Shown here: in pieces, positions 46,830-59,600 of the stretch
Position numbering within the stretch: position 1 is the stretch's first letter
How the letters are laid out: every line of letters starts with the position of its first letter
From: Symbiodinium kawagutii
Taxonomy: Eukaryota > Sar > Dinophyceae > Suessiales > Symbiodiniaceae
Reading direction: 5' to 3'
Length of the DNA: 64,000 nucleotides
NCBI GenBank assembly: GCA_009767595.1
Contig: VSDK01018072.1
Coordinates: 22,878 to 86,877, forward strand
Position numbers and translations under genes: made by a program
Notes under the pieces: generated by a model
Told to the model about the DNA's origin: nothing
Database searches by the model: none
What the model saw: only the letters and a program-made list of their open reading frames with translations

Positions 46830-49800
46830 GAAATCCTATATGGTTTGGTGCTGCAAAAGCGGAGGAATCCTCTTAGATTGAACATGATTGAACCATTGGG
46901 ATGCACTTATTGATGCAATTCAGTGTCTTGAAAGCTGAAAGCTGAAAGGGTCAACTTTCCAGAATTGTTGAATGTATGAATAGGCAAATAGGCCCATTTC
47001 ACTGCAAAACTCCTAGCATCTGCAGGCATCCTTGGCCGAAGTCAGCTGCTGAAATTTCGCTGCTGCAGCTTCATCTCCTGGGAAACAAGATTTCTGTCGG
47101 GTGAACAGTGCTGCTCGCTCTGCAAGAGTTGTTTGTCCCCATGTGAGGGGCCCACATGGACCATTTTTCAAGCTGACGAAGAAATATCACGGACATCACA
47201 CGGTGCCACAGGGCAGTGACATTGGCATTGCTGTGTCCTGGACAACGGTCTGGATGAAATTTCCTTAGCTGAAATTACCGATTGAAGACACAGAAAATGA
47301 ATCAAAATGACATAACGCATCACGGCGCGATGAACAATGTCCCATATTCATTGCATCCTCTCTAGACCCTCGTTCAATCGGCACGAACTGCAAGGATATG
47401 CAAGGATGCTACAAATTGCCTCATTCAAGTGGGGATTTGACCCTGGATCGGGCGGTGGCCGCTCAATCCATCTCAGGACTTCATCCATCTTCATCCCTTC
47501 TGCCAGAAGACAAGGAGAGCTTGCGATAGCTGGACTTGATCATGGCATCCGTGGCATCATAAGGAAGCCCAAATAGCCGATACCTAGCAACATGATACCC
47601 CTCTGGTGGCACAGGGGGGGGTCATACCCCTGCAAAACAAATAAAACACAAATAAGACCCTAGGTACCCAACCCCAAATTTCAAATAAAATGCCTGGTAC
47701 CCAACCCTGTTTTTTCGTAACCAAAAAGTCGGATTGGGCAAGCTTACAAATAATCAGTGAGGTAACCAACCCTGTCAAACAAATAAAAATCAAAATAACT
47801 CGCCAAGACCTGCAGGTTTTGTTCTATGTGGAGACAACAGGGGTTGGGCCCCCAAAGTTCCCCTTGATTCTTATTCAGAGGTAGGGCGCCTGACCTTAGG
47901 CTTTGTATATCCTATGCTTCCCCAGCCCCCAAAGGGTTTTGTTGTTAATGGATGTTTGGTTGGTTTTGTCCCAGTTTTTTAGATGAATGGCTTGCTGATT
48001 GACCTTGGGATGTATTGTTGAGAGCCTGGGCGGTATGCGCGCTATCCACAACTCCATAACGTTCAAAGCATATTTCCCTTGGCTCTAGGAGGTAAATTTT
48101 CGAGCTATGAAGCGCACGAAAACAGTTCAATGGCCGGCAATCTCGGGCCATTGAATTGTTTAGGGCTTGAAAAGAATGTTTGTTTGGGGTGACCGCAGAG
48201 AAGTTTGTTCGATCGCCCTGCCTCCATCTAATCTTGCTTGTATTTTCTGTGCTGTGATGGTCGTGGATGCGAGGATTGGGTATGATGAAAAACAAAAATG
48301 GTAAACATCAAAAATGAATAAAAAGTAGGTACCCAACCCCCTTATTGTTTTATGTTTTATTTGACTATTTGAAAATAATTTCTGGGTTCCTGACCTTGTC
48401 ACACAAATTCATGCACCAACCCTCAGAGCAACCCACAAAACAAATAATTTGTAGTATATTTCCAGGTACCCAACCCTACTTTTTGATCCTTGTCATGCAC
48501 GTACGAACAAAAAATAGAAAATAAATACCTTGGGCACCCGCAGGTTTATTCAGGGCATGAGCCCGTTTTTTATTTTTTACGAGCCGACGGGTATCAACAT
48601 GTAGGTGTGTTCAGAAATTCGCCCGAATAAGATCTGTATAGTTTTGCACTTTCAAAATGGCATGACATGAATTCGGGTGGGCACTGTGCCATCCATCAAT
48701 TGTACGCGCAGAAATCATGTACTTGTTCACTTCTCATTTCTTTGCAAAATTTGGCTGAAGGGATAGGAGGGGCACCTCAAAAAGTGCGGGATCTGCCCGA
48801 AGGCAAATCTCATTGGCCCTGGCTGACATGATTTGGACATTCTGGGCCAAATGGAGGCCATGTAAAATCATCACCGAAGGTGGCTTTGGAGCCTAGTTGT
48901 CACCTTCTACATTGGCTAAACCCCCCGATCATGGGAGGTTTCTCCGGTGTTGGCAGCTGAGCCCGGGCCGGCCACTGTTCAAGGTACGGATCCGTCGTAT
49001 AGGCATCAAATTCCGGTAAATCCATGAGCCATGCAGCCCTCTCCTGTTGCATCAGCAACGATCTGGGACTTGGGACGAGCTCGATTTCTCAAGAAGTTGC
49101 ATATGGTTGCACTTATTATGTATCCAGACTGTCGGGGCCAGCCGAAACCACAGACCGTGGCAAAGGCCCATGGCCCCGTGGCCTCAACATGAATTCAAGC
49201 CATGACTATGACTCACTCTGCACCTGTCCTCGTCTGTTGGCGGTGTTGATTTGGCGCTTGTTGGCACCACTGCTGTGGATTCGAGCGCAGGAGATGACTC
49301 TGGTACTGAAGAAAGCTCCACTGGTTGGCAGGCGGTCGTGATACCTCAGGTTGGGGTTCAAAATGACCAAACTGGGCAATGCTCAGCAAAGGAGCTAGTG
49401 AAAAGCAAATGCTTTTGAAGTATTGTAATTTATGCACCGCATGCATTCATGCATTTGCATCGCCCAAATTAAATGATCTTCGCCACCGGCAACAAGTACA
49501 TCCAAAAGGTGTTTCCCATGTCAGCTCCTGCCATGCCACCCATGTCACGAAGCATGCAGTAGAGCTCAAGTTCAGTGGCACTCAGAGCTTGGATACCATT
49601 CTCCTTGCGCAGGACCCGAGATTATCGAGATCCATTGATCATACCATTGCCCTGAGCAAACCAATGCCTCAAACATCCTCAAACTCTGACTCTGCGCGAC
49701 TTCTGTGGCACAATCTCTAGGTATCAAACATGTGAAGCTGTGTCAATCTTTAGGTATATATATATATATAATTATTTATTTATTTATCTAAATAACTCTT

Positions 49801-49976
49801 AAACTCGTAGCTACTGAAAAAGGAAACCAGCTCAAGGGAAGCTGGGGAGGAACCCTGTGAACCAACTAAGGAGGTTCAGCACAGAAACTGGCCTCACAAA
49901 GAGCCAGCAAGTGCTCGCGTGAGGGCAGCTGCACCCGCTGCAGCAGCGCGCGACCCTTCAAGTGGATGGTTACCTG
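46830..49976. other. Non-coding, with GGTACCCAACCC-type dispersed repeat
   Basis: No supported exon. The segment 47655-48480 carries several copies of a short motif, listed separately. Frames elsewhere are short. Confidence 0.5.
47655..48480. repeat. Dispersed GGTACCCAACCC motif
   Basis: GGTACCCAACCC or a close variant occurs at about 47662, 47696, 48328 and 48466. Shortened forms (GGTAACCAACCCTG, CACCAACCCTC) occur at about 47761 and 48415. Spacing is irregular and the sequence between copies is AT-rich. I do not recognise the element. Confidence 0.6.
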
Positions 49977-50012
49977 ATGACATCAAATGACATCAAATGA
50001 CATCAAATGACA
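49977..50012. repeat. ATCAAATGAC decamer repeat
   Basis: Three to four contiguous copies of a 10-bp unit (CATCAAATGA), perfect except at the last copy. Confidence 0.9.
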
Positions 50013-50133
50013 TGAATTTCTGGCAGGTATTCAGGCTATTTTGACCAGCAATTCGAGAGGCATTCTCAAGAATCCTCGCAGCCAAATGGATCCACATGGA
50101 ACATTGATATAGGAGTTGAGGAAGGAAACAACG

Positions 50134-50159
50134 GTGATGATGATGATGATGATGATGAC

Positions 50160-50208
<49 letters not shown>
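50134..50208. repeat. (GAT)n microsatellite
   Basis: About 25 GAT triplets with one GAC interruption near 50158-50160. Frames across it read as poly-Met, poly-Asp or poly-Ser and should be ignored. Confidence 0.95.
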
Positions 50209-53200
50209 CAGAAACGGCTAAGGGTAAGTCAGCCTCAGGGGCGGCACAAGGATGGCCAAAGCCTCTTGATACGAAGTGAATCAATGATGCTAGTTGTGTG
50301 GCTAGCCCAAACAAGCCGCAAATCTGCTTTGGACAAGCTCAGGTCCAAAAAACTCGACTGACAACGTCCGCTGCACCATGCTTGTAGCCCATCTTTGTTG
50401 GCATTGATTTCCCTCAAGTAAATAGTTGTTAAAGACCAACCCGCAAACAGCTGTTAAAGTCACAATTAGAGTGAGACACTTAATTTTCCAAGCCAAGGTC
50501 CCAACCGCTGAGTGGCCCCTCACCAGATAGCAAGTGGAACTTCAAGCGCTGACCTGCCAGAATGAAGATCTTGTTTAAAGTTTTTGACCAACTTGATCGA
50601 AAAGCACCAGCTGCCACTAGCGATCTCGAATCATAAGAATTCAGCCTTTCCCAACAAGGACTTGCAAGAAGAGCCGTTACATGCCGCTACTATTGCCAAA
50701 GTTGGTAATTGAAGTTTGACCAAATGCCCAGACTTGGGCAACAATACATGCAATGATATGCCACATAGTCACAGACATCAGTCAAAGAATCTCTCATCCA
50801 GGATCACGCTCTTGTCAACGACCAAGATGGGTGGTATTCCATTGTCCATCTGCAATTCTTCATACGAGTATGTTCGAAGCATTTTGCATCGTTGTATCAT
50901 ATGAGTGCGCCCGGACGCAGTTTTGGTCACAACCCTGATGCACATCATCCATAACCCGTGACACTTAGTTGGTAAGAGGGCCAGTGGCATTTCTGTAAGT
51001 CATGTATGACCACACCGGCAGTGGCCTTGGCACGCCACTTCTCTCAGCAAAGCGCCACATTGCAACCGCTGCGGGTCCTGGATTTGAAATCCAAAGCATT
51101 AGCGAGACATGGATTGAAATCCAAACCTTCTGCTGGTATTGGGCAACAAAACTCCATCCAAGTCACACCAAACCTGTGATGCGCGCCTCCTGTGCATCCA
51201 GTTCAGGGCCATCACGGACCAACAAACCACGGTGAGTGCCTGCGGAAAAGTGCGACCGCTCAATCCTTCTCTTTGCAGATCTGCTGAACTGATTGGCCTA
51301 GAGAGGACATACAAAACGCTATCGCTACACCTTTCACCATACAATGGGAGGGAACCCATGTCGGATCGGCTCAGCACACCTCCGACCACTTGCCACATTG
51401 AGATTCAGCGTTGAGCTGCTTGCACTTGAGTCTGCCATTGCCGGAAACCAAGTTGATAGGTTGGAATGACCAGTGTCAAATGGAACCAATCAAAGCCGCG
51501 TGCTTTTTTCAGTGGGCAATGCCATGACTACGAAATGACCAATCTTGGTGTGTCAATCGATCTCATAGATTCTCATGGTGCATCGGTATTGTATTGTGAC
51601 ATGATGTGTATATGTGTGTCTTCGATGTTTTCTATGCAATCATTTGCAAGCCTTCTCTGTCGAGCCAAAAATTGATAGGTGGGACGGGCGCAGGTGGTTC
51701 GACAATGCTCAAGCTGATCTACAGTTGCTGTGAGGTCTACTGCCCGAATGGTAGGGCTGAGGAATTGCCAGGACCAACAGCTGAACTCCAAGAAATTATA
51801 GACTCAAATGAGTTACAGGATCATGTACTCGTTATAGAAGGTATACCAGCAACTCGTGGGACCCATAGTAATCTCCATTGGTAATTCCCGCTCCGCCCCT
51901 GCGATTCCAGACGAAGTCTTGGGCATCAAAGGATCCCCAGACTTCCAAACGGGGAGCCATTGATGCTGGAGTGCCTCAGGGGTAGTGGCGCGGCCTAAGA
52001 TTCATTGGATTCCCAGGATTTTTCCATGGGCACTTCCCAGTTTCTCTCCGAAATCTACTCACAGGGCAAGTCAGTTTGACAATCATGAGAACTGCTATCA
52101 ATATTATCAATCCCGCTGTGGACTGACCAAGCTGCGGGAACCTCCCGACTATTACATGAAGAAACATCACGAATCATCAAATCAAATGACTACCAGGTCA
52201 AATTCCATATGATCAAGCAGGTGCAAAAGGAACGCAAACAGCCAACAAGCCAATCCGAAAAAAAAAAAGAAATGTGGGTTTGCATGTGTTCGTGCTGCTT
52301 TCTCCGCCTCTTTTGTAGTGACCTGATGAGCTTCCAATTTCCTTAGTGCCCTGAAGAAACTGAAGGCCATCTTGTTTGTTTGACGTCTCCCTTAGTTGGG
52401 ATGGCTGGAACATAACGAAGGCGCGCCCAAAATGTGGAGCAACATCAGCAGCCCTGCGCTCTGAGGGCCACACTTGGACGCATCCAGGGTGAAGACATGG
52501 GGCGGCCACCGCCAGCTGTTCCTCAGGAACTTTTGACGAGGATCAACTCCCCAGGGGATGCCATGCTGGCTTTGATTCACTTAGAAAAATCTTAGAAAAT
52601 ATGACAACGATACACAAAATAAAATCGAGTCTACTTAGGATATCCAAGATATAGCAGCACAATTGAAACTTTAGATATCTGTAAATATGTGACTGTGAGA
52701 ACATGTCGGAACATGTGATCATATCCATTCACGTCATTTCACATCCCCAAAGCATGACATTGAAGAGGCACACATCAGCTTCGGCTTTCTGAGCGTGCGC
52801 CTGCGATGACCTTTTTGTGGTACACTTTCCCCGAACTATCTGCAGCCCTTGGCGTGTCCGAGATACTGTGGAAAGCAGGTGTGGAAGGTCGTGCTGGTGG
52901 AGGAACCGCCTGCGATGGGGCAGCTCAACCGAGTTGACTGTGTCCATGGGCAGTTCCATTTCGGGCGTTTGTCGTTTCAGCTCGTTTCAACGGATTTCAG
53001 CTGTGTTTGACTGAAATGACTTCGGACACTCATGAACATCGGAATCCATTCAGTATTATCCTTTGCCATCTGTTGGAGTGATCGGCATGAAGCAAAAATC
53101 TGCAGAGGGAGAGAGAAAGGAAACCAATAGGTTGATGATGTTGTAGAGATATGTAATGTAGGCATGATGCGGGCAATTGCAAAACACACACACACACAAA

Positions 53201-56200
53201 CATTAACAAACGAACAAATGATATGTGGGTGGCCAAAAGGACAAACATGCATGGATGCATACATGTATATATATACATGCAAACAGTGCATATAAGAGCG
53301 CATGTGCCTGTTCATGAATATACTGATTGCGCCCTCCACACCGACCATCGGCGACGCCAACCGGTCAAATCCATAAGTAGACATGGAATTTGACTGGCAA
53401 ACCCGTCATGTAGTGGTGTAAGCGCAAATCAGAAGCATCAGAAACTGAAAAATACAAAGTCAGAATATAGCCTGCATCAGACTTGATTCTGCCTTTCCTA
53501 ACTGTCAACCCATCAATCATGTAAAGCATGTGTGGATTTTACATGATCAGCCGGCCAATGTTTTCCTAAAACATGTTCGAATTGACTTCCTTGTTCAGAA
53601 GCTTCAGAAGTGTTCAATTGGCCCTGGCATAAACCACCACCAAGTCTAAGAGCTGACTCTAAATCATACCATAGCACGTTGGCACGGCTCACAAGTTCCT
53701 TCAACTACTTCAGAAGTAATCTCTCTCTCCAGCGCCATCTCCCAGGTCCCTCAAGCAGAAGTAATCAAAGGAATGATTTATTTATCTATTCATACGAGCG
53801 AAGTGAGCCAGCTAGCATCAGCAACAATGGAAACCAGCGCTTTGCTAATTATGTTGCCATCCAATCATCCAATACAGTGTGCGACTAGTGGGGTCCATAT
53901 GTTCACAGCTCCCAAGATAGCATCCCTACTGGGAAGATTGGTCATTGGCAGCGGACCTTCCTGAGGGAAAAGGACCGGATTATTGTCCCAAGTTGTCTGA
54001 ACGGCAGGTTCCTGACACAGCCGAACCGCTATTTTTCACCGCCGATGGATTTCACCGACAGGATGGTGCTTTGGTGCTTTGGAACCCAAAGCATCCAGTC
54101 CGATACTTCCAGTGATGCACACCTTGGTTGTTAGCTAAGTATGCTAAGTGGATAGGCACTTAGTCAAACCATCTGCATCCCTTTGCAAGTTTATAGCCTG
54201 CCAACTGCTACATCATGTCGCTCTCGCCTACTCCTGCATCTGACTACCACCTACCACCTCTGTTGCTGAAATCCTGAAATTGTCTCGAGAGGTAGCGCGA
54301 CAAATCTCTCTTGAGTTATCAACTTCTGTTGGTAAATCTCATCATTTTTGTAATTTTGCTGTCTGGATCTCTGATGTGGTGGACATGGACGCCGTTGGCC
54401 CAACTTTGGATGCTCTGGGCCGGGGCCCCGTCGCGGGGCACCGCTACTCATGGTTTTGCAGCTCCCTCTGTGGTCTTCTTCCAGTTCCTGGCGCGGACGC
54501 AAGTCTCAGAGCCTCTCAAAGATCTGCCTATGGATCTCTCAACCTGGTGTCTTTGCGTAGGCAACTTTGCAGTGATGGCAGTATGTGTCTTGAGTACCTG
54601 CATCATCCTGCATCTATTTCCAAATCTTGTGCCCTCAATTTCTCGCAACATGGGTCCCAAAGCTGAAAACAACATTGCTAACTATGTCAATTCCAACGGC
54701 ATGTATGCAAAATGTACACAAATTAAGAACTCTTTCATGTATAGACATTTCATCATCATGTGCTGTGCCACCCTCCAGCCGCACCTGTACATCATGAAGG
54801 CCCCTCCCCATAGCAATGGATTTCCCGAGGCCTTGCAATTTCGGCATCCGACGGCTTCTTGAAACGGTAGGTAGGATACCAACGAAGAGTGCAATGGTAC
54901 CCCATTGGCATATCACATGTGGGAACAAGAGTCCTGGATATGATCCAATTTTGGTGGCTATATGTGGCTATGATATGCTATAATGACCGTGCTTGGATGA
55001 TGCTTATTGGTTGCCAGCATCGAAAGTCAAGTAGCAAAAAGAAGTCCACCACCGAGGATCATCGCAGCCTTGGAAGCCAAGTCAGGGTGTGCTTTCCCAG
55101 CACCAGATCTGTTGGACTTCCCTATGTGGGACTGTGGTGCTACCTGTTTGGGACAAAGGAGAGGAAAACACCGGGCTTCTACAACAAAACCATTTGATAT
55201 TCGCCAGTTCTGAAAACTCTAGTGGAGTTGCAAAACCCTCGAGTTTCACTGGTTCAAACAAGGGAGTTGCTATCAAACACGGCAGAACTGGTTCACTTGC
55301 GGAGTGGTACAGAAAGCTGCCGAACTCTTAGCAGAAAGCTGCGCAAAGACAAGTCACCGTCTGCACCAAGGGAAGGAAATCTTTCCAGGTTGTCGCCTTG
55401 GGGTGCCACCAGTGATGCAGTAAGTGATATCCGCGTCCTGATCCCTAATGCTGAGATCAAGAAATGATGCCACCAACGCGCGGCATTTCGAAATGAGATA
55501 AGTTGTACATCATCATTGTGCAAATGATAAATGTGTGTGTGCATAGCAAATTTGCATGTTACACCACTGCATATGTGCGCGTGCTTTATGCGCATAGGCG
55601 TTTGTGTGAGGATCGGCGGGCGTTTGTTGGGGTGACCGCCCACAAACGACACATGGACGAAAATAACAAATAACACAGTTTCTTGAAAAAAAGCAAAAAC
55701 AACAAATCAAACGATCAATTCTCATAATAGATACTGACTGAAATAGATACCCGAAAACTCTCACAATTTCTATGAATTGCTTTTATATATATAGTATAAT
55801 TTCAATTCTATGAATTTGCTCAAGTTACTTTCTAATAAGTATTGAAATACTATAAAATTTGTCTGAAGAGTGTACTTACTAATAAGTATACTAATATTTT
55901 GCATGATGTTCCAACTAGTCACTTTAAATTGGAGAGTGCACACCATGAGCGTCAACAGTCGGGTCTTGGCACCTTCGCCTCTTCGAGCTGTGCGGCCATG
56001 ATATGTGGAGCACACACGGCCACCTGAGCACCGCGACGGTGCCACGGTCTCCCCGCTGGGACATGGAAACGGCTGAATCACTGAAGCGCCATGTGAAACA
56101 ACGCCTGAAAAACATGGAAGAAACGCCATCAAGATCCATCCATCCATCAAGCATACCATAGAACCATCATGATTCATCATGCTGACCAGCATAAGCAAAG

Positions 56201-56603
56201 CAAACTGGAAAAAATCAATTGTTTCGCATCATAATATGTGAATTCGGCTGTGGATAGCTATGGAACAATCATCCCTTGCTGTATGGCAAGTGTGTGGTTG
56301 ATCAATGTCGGTCAGAAAGGCCACAGGAAAAAAAAACTGCAACGAATGACAAACCCTGGTACATCTTGATACGCTATGATCCCATCTAGTAGCATCTAGT
56401 AATTGATTTCAACGTTTAGCAACCCTAGCTTATATCGCAAAGCCATACGCAGTTTAATTTGAAAAAATGCGAATATCGCAGCACAATATCAAATATTGTA
56501 GCATCCTACATTTCCATGTAAGGAGGGTTTTGATGGATGTTGGGTGAATTTTCGCGTTCAAACGATTCATTCTGAACAAATCAGCTTTCGATCCTTTCCG
56601 CAG
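50209..56603. other. Mostly non-coding, scattered ambiguous open frames
   Basis: The more protein-like pieces are 51684-51884 plus (contains RAEELPGPTAELQEIIDSNE), 52392-52580 minus (contains DPRQKFLRNSWRWPPHVFTL) and 54311-54700 plus (a hydrophobic frame). In each case other frames over the same bases are equally open, so I do not call genes. Short CA and TA runs lie at 53184-53198 and around 53265. Confidence 0.4.
54280..54862 (+). other. Ambiguous GC-rich block with overlapping open frames
   Basis: Two plus frames overlap: 128 codons from 54280 and 183 codons from 54311. The longer contains hydrophobic stretches (LLLVNLIIFVILLSGSLMWW and FAVMAVCVLSTCIILHLF) that would be two membrane spans. 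The minus strand is also open and contains a Cys-His-His-Cys cluster (DTYCHHCKVAYAKTPG). The strand cannot be decided, so this may be an exon of either sense or neither. Confidence 0.2.
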
Positions 56604-56648
56604 GCGGCCGACGGGAACGCGACGTTGAGCAACACCTTCATCTTAGAG
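56604..56648 (+). other. Candidate 45-bp microexon
   Basis: A GC-rich 45-bp block sits between CTTTCCGCAG|G and GAG|GTATCT, reads AADGNATLSNTFILE and is a multiple of three. It lies inside a longer plus-strand frame (56544-56918, 124 codons), which could be partly coding. Evidence is limited to splice-site quality and composition. Confidence 0.3.
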
Positions 56649-59600
56649 GTATCTCAACGACTGAATCAACTCACATATCAACTCCATGCAGTGAACATAT
56701 CGATGATGCTGAAGCTTTGTAGTGAGCCAATGAATCTACCGCTCATTTCTGTGGTGAAAAAAACTTGGAGCTCCCCGACGTTCATTGCATCATCATGTGC
56801 TCTGCTGTCGAGCCATGGAAGTGAGGGTCTATTCACTGTGCTGCGAAATTGCCTTTGGCAATCGCCATTTCCTCATCCTATCAATTTTCACGCAGCGATT
56901 TCATACGACTTCCGGTGATAAAGTGGTGGTCTGAAGATCTGTGACTCCGAAATCGCCTTAAAAATTACCCGATTGCTCGACTTCATCGAGGCTGTTCGAA
57001 TGTGGACGCACCACACAGCAATATATAGAAGGATTTGACGAACGCATGTTGCTTGGGCAGGGAAAAACCTACACAAGTGAGCTTGACATCCTGCCGTTCT
57101 GGGAGCCAGAGTAACAAGTTCGTTTTTGGCACAGAGTTTCTACCTGCCTTCACTGCCACTACGAGTCGAAGGATATTGATAACCCCCAGTCTCTGACGGC
57201 TCCGTTTCACACGATGAAGGCAAGGGTGGGAGCAGGCGGACTTCCACAAACACGGTCCCTTGCTATCACAACAAATCACCATGATACGTCATTGGAATCG
57301 ACTGAACGTGTTGCAGTAAGCATTAGCACGAGGGGAAATGGTGGAAAGGCGTTAGTCCACAGCATTTCCCGCAGAATAATTCCGTCAATGACTCCAAGTT
57401 CTTCAAAGTGCCAACATCAACAGCGATACTGCGCAGCTATAGTTGAAGCATGTGCCACACAGAAATGCGTCATCTTCCCACCAGCATAGGACGTGTGTTT
57501 TCGGGCGGTCAAACACGGCTGTGCTTCACAAGTTCCGGCCCATTTGCTGGACGCCGTGGTTGACAACACCGCTGGCCAAAGCCAAATGGACCTTAGGCCA
57601 TGGGAAACCGATGGAAAATGTATGCAAACGAGATATTTTCAGCTCAGGGACCGTGGTAGCACCAAGGAACAAAAAAAGCACAGCACTGTGGTAAAACACC
57701 CCCCAGCTTCCATGGGCTTCCCATCGTTGAAATACTTAAATTGTATGAATTGTAGAATAGTTAGGAAACTTTTGGAGCAAATCAACCTATTTCAGAAGCC
57801 AAAAGCCCAAAAAAAAGAAATCTTGCCATGTACGGTAGATTGATAGTCCATCAGAGGGGCCACTGCACCAGAAAGCCATTTGGACTTTACCGGAATCAAG
57901 GACCCTTTAGCATCTTAGATCAGAATCAGTCCCTCATTGGCCTTTACCTGGTTGTCTCGGACTGCTTGCTGGAAGAAACCCACACCATGAGGTCGATTTG
58001 TAGCTACGGGCATGTCGCATCTAAAAACAAACAAGATTGCTGTACGATCATACAGTTTGCAAGACGATATGCGGCCAATATGCAATGCATAACAGGTGTG
58101 AAAAGTATGTTTCAAAAAAATCATTCGTGCTCATCTAACTTCGTAAAAATGCATCAATCAGAACAATGAGCTCACTGAGTTTTATGGATATCCATGATAT
58201 CATTGGATGCAATCTGAATCTATTCATGGATATCATTGGCAGATTTTCATTGGATATCTAAATGCCCCGTAGAAAATCTGCCAACGAACTCCGCAACTTT
58301 CACGTTGGCTCCCAGGCGCTGGGTTCCTCTGCTGGCATCGCTGTGGCTGCCAGGTCGATGGCCTTTGGCGACATCGCTGTCGCGCTTGGGGAAGTGGGGG
58401 ATGGCGGTCGCGATGCCATGCGCTCCAACTCCAGGATGGCAGACCTGAGGAGGCGCAGTTTTCATCCATGCTTTTTTTGTAGAATTTCTATGTTTTGAAA
58501 GATTTGTTTTAAGAATTCTATCGTTCTTGTTAAAGAATTTAATTTGTCAATTTGTTCCTGGAAATCTTGGCATATTTGAGGTGCCGCGGTGATATGGAGT
58601 TTGGGAACGCCCTTGCGGGCTGCACATTTGTATGCTTTTTGCCCATGTGCACATACATGCAGAATGTAGAATCCAAAGCCGAGCCATTCACCCGCATGGC
58701 ATCTACAATCTACAACACTTCACTGCCAAGTTGCTTCAGGTTTTGAACCTGCGACTGCCTGAGCCAACAGAACAAAGTTGCCATCACTGTGGGATTGGCC
58801 AATTCCACTAGCATCGATTTCCAGCTCGTCATGCATGGAAATCTATGGAAAATAGTGCAAATGTGGATTTGCATGAATGTGCATCCTTGAGCCCCTCTCA
58901 TGCAACTGTGCCAAACTATATGCCCACAACATGGTGTGCCGACATGTGCCAACAGGTCCATTGAAAAGTGTTCTGCATCGCTGCATTACCATGTACCAAT
59001 GAAAACACGACTCTACTTGGCCAAATGCAAAGCCATCCATTGGCCATCTAAATCCTAGTCAGTCTGAATCCGCGGCCCGTATGACATCCAGTTGCCATGC
59101 CGTTGAATGGGCCCATATGCCACCGTCGGCATGCTTTGCTGGTGGCTCCTTTCCAGGACGGAGCATGGGCTTTGATTTCAGTAAATCGGTTCCCTTTGTG
59201 GGACCATGGCCACTTTTTGGATGCGCCCAGGATATTCCATGCATATTATCTTCTGTTTGCTGCATCTGTAAATGCACGATCCTCCAGGTGCAAAAACTTG
59301 CGCCTTTTCCTATGCCATTGTTGCTATATTTCCAAGTCATTCCAAGTCATTTAATTTCCTTCATCCTAGCATGGAGAAAGGATCCGCCGGAGTCCTCGTG
59401 AGGAGCCTCCGTTTGTATTCCCACAGCCACCATCTTGGGTCGTCTTCTTCGTTGCTCTGGCCCAGATTCCTGCAAGGTACGTCAAGTTACTGTTCCAATC
59501 ATTTGCGAGGATAGGTAAGGGGTATGTTGGGGGCAGTTGGGGGCAGTTGAGAAAAATTCAACTTGGTTGAGACTGATGCATTTGCATTTCAGCTATAAGA

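Noticed and set aside
50116-50361. Poly-Met frame over the GAT array
   Set aside because: Microsatellite translation with no flanking coding character.
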